Source: an uncultured Clostridia bacterium (GTDB lineage: Bacteria; Bacillota; Clostridia; Saccharofermentanales; DTU023). From it: a stretch of DNA of 6,845 bases. Each line of letters starts with the position of its first letter. Position 1 is the first letter of the stretch. The DNA is taken from contig CAMYEY010000077.1 of the NCBI GenBank assembly GCA_947254895.1, forward strand, positions 1 through 6,845, written 5' to 3'. The translations under genes were made by a program, and so were the position numbers. Of the stretch, positions 1-6,294 are shown in pieces. A model generated the notes under the pieces. That model did not search any database and was not told the DNA's origin. It saw nothing but the letters and a program-made list of their open reading frames with translations.

Positions 1-20
1 AGCTATAGACCCATATAGTG

Positions 21-95
21 TGGAGCGGGTGAAGGGAATCGAACCCTCATATCCAGCTTGGAAGGCTGGTGTTCTAGCCGTTGAACTACACCCGC
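21..95 (-). tRNA. tRNA-Gly(UCC)
   Basis: Read on the minus strand, this is a complete tRNA cloverleaf. The acceptor pair is GCGGGTG/CACCCGC and the D stem is GTTC/GAAC. The anticodon stem is CCAGC/GCTGG around the loop CTTCCAA, which puts the anticodon TCC at 62-60. A 4-base variable loop is followed by a T arm with loop TTCGATT. The discriminator base is T, and a CCA end is encoded in the DNA at 23-21. The anticodon UCC reads glycine GGA/GGG codons. The body without CCA is 72 bases, normal for tRNA-Gly. The gene stands alone in the visible sequence, but other tRNA genes could follow beyond the left edge. Confidence 0.97.
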
Positions 96-122
96 ATCGG
101 TAGCTAAAAAACTAGCTTAGTT

Positions 123-152
123 ATGATACAATAATGTCTCGGCTTTGTCCAA
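123..152 (-). promoter_or_regulatory. Candidate promoter of the tRNA-Gly gene
   Basis: On the minus strand a -10 element TATCAT (complement of 123-128) lies 17 bases downstream of TGGACA (complement of 146-151), which can also be read as TTGGAC one base upstream. Transcription would begin near 116, about 20 bases before the mature tRNA 5' end, a usual leader length. This is an inference from sequence only; the -10 region overlaps the candidate promoter of the divergent gene. Confidence 0.45.
124..132 (+). promoter_or_regulatory. Candidate extended -10 promoter of the phosphoesterase gene
   Basis: TGATACAAT matches an extended -10 element (TG, one base, then TACAAT at 127-132). No convincing -35 hexamer is found 16-18 bases upstream, so the call rests on the extended -10 alone. 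A start near 139 would give a leader of roughly 68 bases, rich in A and T, before the coding region. It overlaps the minus-strand tRNA promoter. Confidence 0.3.
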
Positions 153-185
153 TATGAAAATTAAAATTAATTTATTTTAATTTAT

Positions 186-190
186 GGAGG
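186..190 (+). promoter_or_regulatory. Ribosome binding site, unusually far from the TTG start
   Basis: GGAGG is a strong Shine-Dalgarno core, but it sits 16 bases before the TTG chosen as the start of the phosphoesterase gene; the usual gap is about 5-10. The only start-like codon in the same frame at a good distance is ATC at 198 (7-base gap), a very rare initiator. The exact N-terminus is therefore uncertain by three residues. Confidence 0.6.
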
Positions 191-206
191 TTTACTTATC
201 TTCGAA

Positions 207-1022
207 TTGATCAAAAATATCCTATGGCTTGGCTTAGCACTACTGTTTTGTGCCTTTCTTATAAAGGGCTTAGATAACCGTTTAGTTAAAACGAGTTATG
301 TTATCAAATCGCCTAAGCTAAAGGGAAAAATAAAAATAGCTTTCTTATCTGATCTTCACTCCTGTCCCTATGGTCCTGGACAGGTTAAACTTCTCCAAAT
401 GGTTCGTGAGATAAATCCAGACCTGGTTTTGCTCGGAGGGGATATAGTTGACGACAAGGCTAGACCTTTACCGGCCAAAGAAAGTCTTGAGCAACTGCAA
501 CAAATTGCTCCTTGTTTTTATGTTTCCGGTAACCATGAGAACTATACTGGTCAGCTCGATCTTATTAAGGAAATGATTAAGTCATACGGGGTAGAGGTTT
601 TGGCCGGTGAAAGGGTTGAGGTCAGGGTAGGCTCCAATCGGATTAATATTTTAGGGATAGACGATCCTTTAGTTGGGACGGCCTATCAAGAGCAATTAGA
701 CTATTTAGCAGGACTCCACAATCCTGAATTTACACTTTTTTTAGCCCATCATCCCGAAAGAATCCATGATTACGAAAAGGTTGAAGCTGACTTAGTTCTC
801 TCAGGTCACGCCCATGGAGGTTTGTGGAGAATCCCCCACATCCTGCCAGGGATTGTGGCTACCGGCCAGGGTTTGTTCCCTAAATATACGGCAGGAATTT
901 ACTTCCTGGCTAATAAAAAACTTTTGGTTAACAGGGGACTTAGTTTGTGGTCTCCAAAATTGCCTAGGTTCTACAATCCACCGGAAGTTGTGGAACTAGT
1001 CCTAGAGGGGATTGATCATTAA
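207..1022 (+). CDS. Membrane-anchored calcineurin-like metallophosphoesterase (YkuE/YaeI-like)
   Basis: A 271-residue enzyme of the calcineurin-like phosphoesterase superfamily. The two-metal active-site motifs occur in the right order: SDLH (D49, H51), GGD (D79), GNHE (N109, H110), AHH (H181) and GHAHGG (H201, H203). The C-terminal stretch ending in FYNPPEVVELVL is typical of the YkuE/YaeI branch. Residues 5-20 form one hydrophobic helix, so the catalytic domain is probably tethered to the membrane; the side it faces cannot be read from sequence. Known relatives hydrolyse phosphoesters, and YaeI has been linked to lipid-type substrates, but the substrate here is unknown. The start is TTG at 207; no in-frame ATG or GTG precedes the metal motifs at a suitable place. 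The gene diverges from tRNA-Gly and ends 81 bases before the peptidase gene. Domain call is firm; specific function is not. Confidence 0.93.
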   Translation: MIKNILWLGLALLFCAFLIKGLDNRLVKTSYVIKSPKLKGKIKIAFLSDLHSCPYGPGQVKLLQMVREINPDLVLLGGDIVDDKARPLPAKESLEQLQQIAPCFYVSGNHENYTGQLDLIKEMIKSYGVEVLAGERVEVRVGSNRINILGIDDPLVGTAYQEQLDYLAGLHNPEFTLFLAHHPERIHDYEKVEADLVLSGHAHGGLWRIPHILPGIVATGQGLFPKYTAGIYFLANKKLLVNRGLSLWSPKLPRFYNPPEVVELVLEGIDH

Positions 1023-1103
1023 CTGTTTACAGCAGCTTGCCTTTACCTCAATAAGTTTATTAGCTATCCTTTACTAAAGATGTTTTGAGGAGGCTCGTAT
1101 CTT

Positions 1104-1826
1104 ATGAAGAAAACCTTAATCTTATTCCTACTTTTAGCTTTGTTTGTTTTAAGCTTACCCGTCAGCCAAGTCCAAGCCCGAGAATATGCTAGCTATAAAC
1201 AAGAGCAGAATGCCCTTTTCCCTTGGTTGAAAAATCTTTATGCTGATGATAGCCCAACGGGCAATGTTTCATCAACCTTGGATGCCAACCCTACTGGCCG
1301 TAAGGTGCTTTTGCCTGTAACCCCGCTTGCCCAGGAAAGAAATAATACCTGTGCGCCGGCCTGCGCTAAGATGATATTGGCTAGCAGGGGTATCCTTGTG
1401 ACCGAGTCAGACCTGGCTTATGAAATGGGTACATCAGGTGATTTTGGCACCTATAATGCCAATGCTATTGCAGTCTTGAATCGTTATTTAGCCGCTTACG
1501 GTGTGCCTTCTAGGTATGATCTTATCACAGTAAATAGCGCGGATCCCGCATCCAATGATATGCTCCTTTTTAAACAACGATTAATTATGGATATAGATGC
1601 TGGTTTCCCTATGTATTTAACCTTTGATATGTCTGTTATCTATCCCGGTAGGAGGGGGGAACATAGTGTTGCCCTTGTTGGATATGCTTTGACAGAGGAT
1701 GGTCAGGATGTGGCTGCAGTTTACTTCATTGACCCATTCCCAACCACTCAAGGACTAAAAGTGATCAATCCGGAAGAACTTCTAAGGGGTGTCCTGCCGT
1801 GTGTTGAGCCTAACTATGCTTGGTGA
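1104..1826 (+). CDS. Secreted C39-like (papain-fold) cysteine peptidase
   Basis: A 240-residue protein. Residues 1-25 form a signal peptide: MKK, a long leucine-rich core, then VQA before REY, a good signal peptidase I site. No lipobox is seen, so it is probably released or loosely wall-associated. The mature part fits the peptidase C39-like family. Q77 would form the oxyanion hole. C83, in NNTCAPA at the start of a helix, would be the nucleophile. H187 in GEHSVALVGY is the general base, and D210 in YFIDPF completes the triad. Unlike bacteriocin-processing C39 enzymes it has no ABC transporter or ATPase domain, and no double-glycine precursor gene is seen nearby. The substrate is unknown. The start is supported by GAGGAGG at 1087-1093, ten bases before ATG. 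It could share a transcript with the phosphoesterase gene, but nothing ties their functions together. Confidence 0.85.
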   Translation: MKKTLILFLLLALFVLSLPVSQVQAREYASYKQEQNALFPWLKNLYADDSPTGNVSSTLDANPTGRKVLLPVTPLAQERNNTCAPACAKMILASRGILVTESDLAYEMGTSGDFGTYNANAIAVLNRYLAAYGVPSRYDLITVNSADPASNDMLLFKQRLIMDIDAGFPMYLTFDMSVIYPGRRGEHSVALVGYALTEDGQDVAAVYFIDPFPTTQGLKVINPEELLRGVLPCVEPNYAW

Positions 1827-1838
1827 GCATGGGAGCTC

Positions 1839-1869
1839 GATGAGCATGCTTTTGAACTTGCTCGTTTTT
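1839..1869 (+). terminator. Weak intrinsic terminator candidate after the peptidase gene
   Basis: GAGCA (1842-1846) pairs with TGCTC (1859-1863), extended by wobble and A-T pairs at the base, and is followed directly by five T residues (1865-1869). The 12-base loop and short stem make it a weak terminator. It lies in the expected place, 13 bases past the peptidase stop codon and before the topoisomerase promoter. Confidence 0.35.
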
Positions 1870-1878
1870 GGATAAACT

Positions 1879-1907
1879 TTGCGAACGTTCGTTCTACATG
1901 TTATAAT
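1879..1907 (+). promoter_or_regulatory. Promoter of the parE-parC operon
   Basis: A -35 element TTGCGA (1879-1884) is separated by exactly 17 bases from a perfect -10 TATAAT (1902-1907). A TG one base before the -10 (1899-1900) makes it an extended -10 as well. This is the best housekeeping-sigma promoter in the window. Transcription should begin near 1914, giving a leader of about 77 bases before the parE start. The -35 and spacer are overlapped by a LexA-type operator. Confidence 0.8.
1882..1895 (+). promoter_or_regulatory. LexA (SOS) operator overlapping the parE-parC promoter
   Basis: CGAACGTTCGTTCT contains the Gram-positive SOS core GAAC-N4-GTTC (1883-1894). Against the Bacillus consensus CGAACRNRYGTTYC it differs at positions 8 and 14. 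The first ten bases, CGAACGTTCG, are also a perfect palindrome. The site covers the end of the -35 and the first part of the spacer, so bound LexA would block RNA polymerase. As far as I recall, parE-parC belongs to the LexA regulon of Bacillus subtilis, which supports the reading. No binding data are available here. Confidence 0.7.
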
Positions 1908-1928
1908 TGCACAAGTCTTTATTTGAGT

Positions 1929-1956
1929 AACTTGGCTGGCCTTGGCCAGCCAAGTT
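1929..1956 (+). promoter_or_regulatory. Leader hairpin upstream of parE, possible attenuator
   Basis: A perfect 13-bp inverted repeat (1929-1941 with 1944-1956, two bases between) has the GC-rich core CTTGGCTGGC/GCCAGCCAAG. In RNA it would fold as a stem with a CTTG tetraloop, followed by TTTGCTT (1955-1961). It begins about 15 bases after the predicted transcription start and ends 34 bases before the parE start codon. It is therefore inside the operon's own leader and does not cover the ribosome site. It could be a partial terminator or attenuator, an mRNA stabiliser, or a backup terminator for read-through from upstream. The T run is interrupted, so strong termination is not expected. Confidence 0.6.
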
Positions 1957-1990
1957 TGCTTAAAAGCTAATAGATATAAGAGGAGCTAGG

Positions 1991-3976
1991 ATGGGCAAGG
2001 CGCAAGTATACGACAACCAGAGTATCTCGGCCCTTAAGGGAGCGGACCGGGTCAGATTAAGGCCCAGTGTTATTTTCGGTTCAGATGATCTCAAGGGTTG
2101 CCAGCATTCTTTTTTCGAAATCCTTTCAAATTCCATAGATGAAGCCAGAGCCGGCTTTGGCCATAAGATAACTGTGACTAGATTTGCTGACCACAGTCTC
2201 ATGGTAGAGGATGAGGGCAGGGGGATTCCGGTTGACTATAATGATAAGGAAAAACGCTATAATTGGGAGCTGGTTTATTGTGAACTCTATGCTGGTGGCA
2301 AGTACGATCCTAATAATCCTAATTATGAATACAGCTTGGGCCTCAACGGTCTTGGAGCCTGTGCAACCCAATATGCTTCAAAGTTTTTTGATGTTCAAGT
2401 TAAACGAGATGGCTTTATCTATAAACTTCACTTTGAACGGGGTGAAAATATTGGTGGCCTAGAGAAAAGCCCTACAAAGCAAAAGCAAACCGGCACCATT
2501 CAGCATTGGTTGCCTGATAGAGATGTTTTTACAGAAATTGACATACCCAAGGATTACTTCATTGATGTTTTGCAAAAACAAGCCATAGTTAATCCGGGCG
2601 TCAGCTTTATTTTTATAGATAAAATAGATGATAGTCGAGAAGAGTTTTCCTATCCTGAAGGTATCTTGGGCTATGTTAAGGAACTTAACGGCGATACCGG
2701 CATCTCTGAGGCAAGGTTTTTTTCCGGAGAAGGATTGGGTAGAGATAGGAAGGATAAGGAGGACTACCGGGTTCAGGCCGATCTGGCCTTTGCTTTCAAT
2801 AATGAGGTTAACCTGATCAGTTATTACCATAACTCTAGTTGGCTTGAGTACGGGGGATCACCTGATCGGGCGGTCAAAAGTGCTTTTGTTGCTGAATTTG
2901 ACCGGACTATCAAAGAAAAAGATAAGTATAAGGCCAACGAATCAAAAATTAATTTTGCAGATATAGAAGATAGTTTGATTTTGATGGTCAGCTCTTTTTC
3001 TAGCTTTACCTCTTATGAGAATCAGACAAAAAAAGCGATAAATAATAAATTTATCCAGAAATTCCTGGTTGACCTCATTAGGGAAAATTTGCAGATTTGG
3101 TTTATTGAATGTGCTGAGGAAGCTGATCGGGTTTTAGACCAAGTATTAATTAACAAGAGAAGCAGAGAAAACGCTGAGAAACAAAGGCTTAACATCAGAA
3201 AAAAACTGATGGTTACAGTCGATAACATGACAAACAGGATAAAAAATTTCGTTGACTGTAAGTCCAAAGACGTTAAGTTGAGAGAATTATATATCGTAGA
3301 GGGTAACTCTGCCCTAGGTTCTGTTAAAATGGCCAGAGATTCAGAGTTTCAAGGGGTTATTCCTGTAAGGGGCAAGATTCTTAATTGTTTAAAGGCATCC
3401 TATAATCAGATTTTCAAGAGCGATATTATAGTAGACCTGCTTAAAATTTTGGGATGCGGTGTGGAGATAAACAGCAAGCACAATAAGAACTTGTCGGACT
3501 TTGACCTATCCAAACTTCGTTGGGACAAAATAATTATTTGTACTGATGCTGATGTTGATGGATTTCAAATTAGAACACTGATCCTGGCAATGCTCTACCG
3601 GCTTACACCTAGCCTGATTGATGAACATAAGGTTTATATAGCGGAATCCCCTTTGTTTGAAATCACTCATATGGTTAAAGGCTTGGAAAAAAGTTATTTT
3701 GCTTACTCAGATCAAGAAAAAAATAATTTGTTGAAGGAATTAAAAGGGGGAAAAGTCCATATACAGAGGTCTAAAGGCTTAGGTGAAAATGAACCTGAGA
3801 TGATGTGGCAGACGACGATGAACCCCGCTACAAGACGACTAATCCAGGTGGTGCCAGAAGACAAGGATAAGATGTATGAGTATTTTGACCTCCTGCTGGG
3901 TGATAACCTAGCCGGTAGGAAACAGTATATTTCAGATCACGGTAAAGAATACTTGGATATGCTTGATGTGGTGTGA
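1991..3976 (+). CDS. parE: Type II DNA topoisomerase subunit B (clostridial-type topoisomerase IV, ParE)
   Basis: A 661-residue ATPase subunit of a type IIA topoisomerase; close to the usual ParE length. The GHKL ATPase domain shows E43 (catalytic base), N47, D74 in VEDEGRGIP, the AGGK lid (K104) and the glycine motif LGLNGLGA (116-123). The transducer has the switch lysine K347 in QTK. The TOPRIM domain has E437 in VEGNSALGS, PVRGKILN (458-465) and the metal ligands D519, D521 and D523 in TDADVDG. KGLGE (595-599) and the C-terminal TTMNP block follow. All catalytic residues are present. Motifs differ from canonical GyrB/ParE: EGNSALGS replaces EGDSAGGS, giving Asn at the GyrB Asp426 quinolone position, and the usual GGTH motif of the transducer reads GGSP. 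These traits resemble the divergent clostridial branch, from memory. The start is backed by GAGGAG (1980-1985), five bases before ATG. It is first in an SOS-type operon with parC and could be labelled gyrB in automatic annotation. Confidence 0.93.
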   Translation: MGKAQVYDNQSISALKGADRVRLRPSVIFGSDDLKGCQHSFFEILSNSIDEARAGFGHKITVTRFADHSLMVEDEGRGIPVDYNDKEKRYNWELVYCELYAGGKYDPNNPNYEYSLGLNGLGACATQYASKFFDVQVKRDGFIYKLHFERGENIGGLEKSPTKQKQTGTIQHWLPDRDVFTEIDIPKDYFIDVLQKQAIVNPGVSFIFIDKIDDSREEFSYPEGILGYVKELNGDTGISEARFFSGEGLGRDRKDKEDYRVQADLAFAFNNEVNLISYYHNSSWLEYGGSPDRAVKSAFVAEFDRTIKEKDKYKANESKINFADIEDSLILMVSSFSSFTSYENQTKKAINNKFIQKFLVDLIRENLQIWFIECAEEADRVLDQVLINKRSRENAEKQRLNIRKKLMVTVDNMTNRIKNFVDCKSKDVKLRELYIVEGNSALGSVKMARDSEFQGVIPVRGKILNCLKASYNQIFKSDIIVDLLKILGCGVEINSKHNKNLSDFDLSKLRWDKIIICTDADVDGFQIRTLILAMLYRLTPSLIDEHKVYIAESPLFEITHMVKGLEKSYFAYSDQEKNNLLKELKGGKVHIQRSKGLGENEPEMMWQTTMNPATRRLIQVVPEDKDKMYEYFDLLLGDNLAGRKQYISDHGKEYLDMLDVV

Positions 3977-3985
3977 TGGTGATAT

Positions 3986-6229
3986 ATGGCTAAGAAAACA
4001 ATAGATGAATCAAAAGGAAATGCTCAATCCTTGAGTGGCCTAGTAGAAAAAATACCTGTAACGGAGACTCTTAAGGTAAATTACATGCCTTATGCTATGA
4101 GTGTTATTGTCTCCAGGGCTATACCGGAAATAGATGGTTTTAAACCATCCCACAGGAAGCTCCTATATACCATGTATAGGATGGGACTCAATAAAGGATC
4201 TAGGTCTAAGTGCGCCGATATAGTAGGCCAAACGATGGCTTTAAATCCTCACGGTGACCAAGCCATCTATGAGACCTTGGTCAGAATGACCAGGGGAAAC
4301 GGAGCCTTGATCAACCCCTGGATTGATTCCAAGGGTAACTTTGGTCGTGTTTACTCACGTGATATGCAATATGCAGCCTACCGTTATACAGAGGCTAGGC
4401 TGGATCCTTCTTGTGCCACAATCTTTTCCGGCCTCAATAAAAATGCAGTTCCCTTTGTAGATAATTATTCCGGAACCTTTCAGGAGCCCGTACTCTTGCC
4501 GGCAGCCTTCCCAACAGTGCTTGTAAATGCCAATCAGGGAATAGCTGTTGGTATGGCATCTAATATTTGTTCTTTCAATCTACGTGAGGTATGCCAGGCT
4601 ACAGAGGCCTTTATCGATGATCCTAATGTAGACCTGTTTAAATACATGCCTGCTCCTGATTTTTCCACAGGGGGAAATATTATTTATGAAGACGACATTA
4701 TGCGGCAGGTCTATGAGACAGGGCGCGGCTCAATTAAGATGCGCGCTGTTTACAGGATTGACAAGCAGAAGCGGTGTATTGAGGTAACTGAGATACCCTA
4801 TTCAACAACTGTTGAATCTATCATGGATGATATTATCAACAATACCAAGAATGGTAAACTAAAAGAAGTTACCAATGTCCGGGATGATACTGATCTTAAC
4901 GGCCTTAAATTGACGATCGATTACAGGGCTTCTGCCGATCCTAAGCTACTTGTACAAAAATTGTTTAAACTTACTTCTATGCAGAGTAATTTTGCTTGCA
5001 ACTTTAATCTGCTTATAGACGGCAGACCTATGGTTTTGGGGGTAGGTCAGATTTTACAAGAATGGCTTAAGTGGAGACGGGTTTGCTTAACCAGAGAACT
5101 GCAATATGACCTTGACCAGAACAAGGATAAACTTCACATCCTAAAGGGTCTAGAGATGATTCTCCTGGATATTGATAAGGCTATTAAAATAGTGAGGGAA
5201 ACGGAGAAGGATGATGAAGTTATACCCCGCCTTATGTCCGGCTTTATTATTGATCAGAGGCAGGCTGAGGCGGTAGCTGAGATCAAGCTGCGTCAACTCA
5301 ATAAAGAATATATTTTAAGGCGGATTAAGGATATTGAAAATCTTGAGTCAGAAGCCAAGAGGTTAGAAGAGATTATAAAGAGTCAGAAAAAACTAGATGC
5401 TGAAATAAAAAAACAATTAAAAGAAATAGCTCAAAAATATGGTAGGGAAAGACTTACCCAATTGATTTCCGCGGAAGAGATTGTCGTTCCAGATGAAGAC
5501 GATTTTGTTGAAGACTTTAATCTCAAAGTTTTCTTCACCGATCACGGTTATGTTAAAAAGATAGCCCTTACCTCTTTACGGAGTTCGGGTGACCTCAAAA
5601 TAAAAGAGGATGACCGAGTGGTTCAGGAGCTTGAATCTACTAATAAATCAGAGATTCTCTTTTTCACCAATCAAGGCCAGGTTTATAAGCTCCGCCTGTT
5701 TGATATTCCCACTCATAAGATTTCTGACCTAGGTGAGTATACCCCTAACCTTCTGGATATGGATAAGGATGAGCAGGTCCTGTTTATCCATGTCACAGGT
5801 GAGGATTACCCGGGCTACCTGATTCTGACCTTTGCTGATGGCAGGTGTGTTAAATTAGCAGTGAATAATTACTATACAAAGAGTAATCGAAAGAAGCTTA
5901 AAAATGCCTTCTATAACGGAGCGGAACTGGTTAGCCTCTTATATCAAGATGAAGAAAATTCTGGACGTGATCTAGTACTCCAAAATAGTCAAGATAGGAT
6001 GATTCTCTTAGATAGTGATAGGATTAAACTCAAAGCTACAAAGAATTCCCAGGGTAACCAGATCATGCAGTTAAGGTCGGGCTATAAGGTGACAGAGGCA
6101 GCCTATGCCGAACCCTTGGCTGAAACCTATGACCTCGAATATTATAGAGTAAGGACATTACCTTCTGCCGGCCGATTTATCAAGGAAGAAGACCTGGAGG
6201 CCAGACAGCTTAGCCTTTTAGATATATAG
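3986..6229 (+). CDS. parC: Type II DNA topoisomerase subunit A (clostridial-type topoisomerase IV, ParC)
   Basis: A 747-residue DNA breakage-reunion subunit. The winged-helix part holds DGFKPSHRKLLY (50-61), NPHGDQAIYETLVR (87-100) and the active-site tyrosine Y134 in RYTEARL, preceded by the conserved R133. The GIAVGMASNI tower motif (185-194) contains the DNA-bending isoleucine. A long coiled-coil arm spans roughly 370-490, with the C-gate sequence near 428-440. The C-terminal domain (about 510-700) shows repeated beta-pinwheel strands such as LKVFFTDHGYVKKI and ILFFTNQGQVYKL. No GyrA-box (QRRGGKG) is present, which argues for decatenation and relaxation rather than supercoiling. Q92 occupies the place of GyrA Ser83 and E96 that of Asp87. 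The PEIDGFKP block is one residue shorter than the canonical PDVRDGLKP. ATG lies nine bases after the parE stop with only a weak Shine-Dalgarno (GGTG), so translation is probably coupled to parE. Confidence 0.93.
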   Translation: MAKKTIDESKGNAQSLSGLVEKIPVTETLKVNYMPYAMSVIVSRAIPEIDGFKPSHRKLLYTMYRMGLNKGSRSKCADIVGQTMALNPHGDQAIYETLVRMTRGNGALINPWIDSKGNFGRVYSRDMQYAAYRYTEARLDPSCATIFSGLNKNAVPFVDNYSGTFQEPVLLPAAFPTVLVNANQGIAVGMASNICSFNLREVCQATEAFIDDPNVDLFKYMPAPDFSTGGNIIYEDDIMRQVYETGRGSIKMRAVYRIDKQKRCIEVTEIPYSTTVESIMDDIINNTKNGKLKEVTNVRDDTDLNGLKLTIDYRASADPKLLVQKLFKLTSMQSNFACNFNLLIDGRPMVLGVGQILQEWLKWRRVCLTRELQYDLDQNKDKLHILKGLEMILLDIDKAIKIVRETEKDDEVIPRLMSGFIIDQRQAEAVAEIKLRQLNKEYILRRIKDIENLESEAKRLEEIIKSQKKLDAEIKKQLKEIAQKYGRERLTQLISAEEIVVPDEDDFVEDFNLKVFFTDHGYVKKIALTSLRSSGDLKIKEDDRVVQELESTNKSEILFFTNQGQVYKLRLFDIPTHKISDLGEYTPNLLDMDKDEQVLFIHVTGEDYPGYLILTFADGRCVKLAVNNYYTKSNRKKLKNAFYNGAELVSLLYQDEENSGRDLVLQNSQDRMILLDSDRIKLKATKNSQGNQIMQLRSGYKVTEAAYAEPLAETYDLEYYRVRTLPSAGRFIKEEDLEARQLSLLDI

Positions 6230-6294
6230 GGGTTAGGTCTTAGTATCCTTTGTTGATAGGTTTATAAGTTTTAGCAACTTTTAAGGAAAATTAG

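Noticed and set aside
184..210. Short ATG-initiated frame of 8 codons ahead of the phosphoesterase gene
   Set aside because: It has no Shine-Dalgarno sequence upstream and its start overlaps the ribosome site of the main gene; not supported as a gene, only mentioned as a possible coupling device.
1042..1070. TTTACC, 17 bases, TATCCT as a promoter for the peptidase gene
   Set aside because: Only about four of six matches in each element and no extended -10; such matches are common by chance in AT-rich gaps.
1912..1934. CAAGT/ACTTG pairing that could compete with the leader hairpin as an antiterminator
   Set aside because: The left arm lies at or before the predicted transcription start near 1914, so most of it would not be in the transcript.
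1960..2830. Minus-strand open frames opposite the first part of parE
   Set aside because: They lie wholly or almost wholly antisense to a strongly conserved coding region, lack ribosome sites and show no recognisable protein motifs.
3976..3993. ATG overlapping the parE stop codon, opening a 5-codon frame into the parC start
   Set aside because: Out of frame with parC and very short; most simply a chance product of the TGATG sequence.
5510..6085. Possible GyrA-box in the ParC C-terminal domain that would make this a gyrase
   Set aside because: The expected place (around residues 530-540) reads SLRSSGDLK, and no QRRGGKG-like stretch occurs elsewhere in the domain.
6266..6280. AAGTT/AACTT hairpin followed by TTT after parC as a terminator
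   Set aside because: The stem is five mostly A-T pairs and the T run is broken by AAGGA of the next ribosome site, so it is too weak to call.
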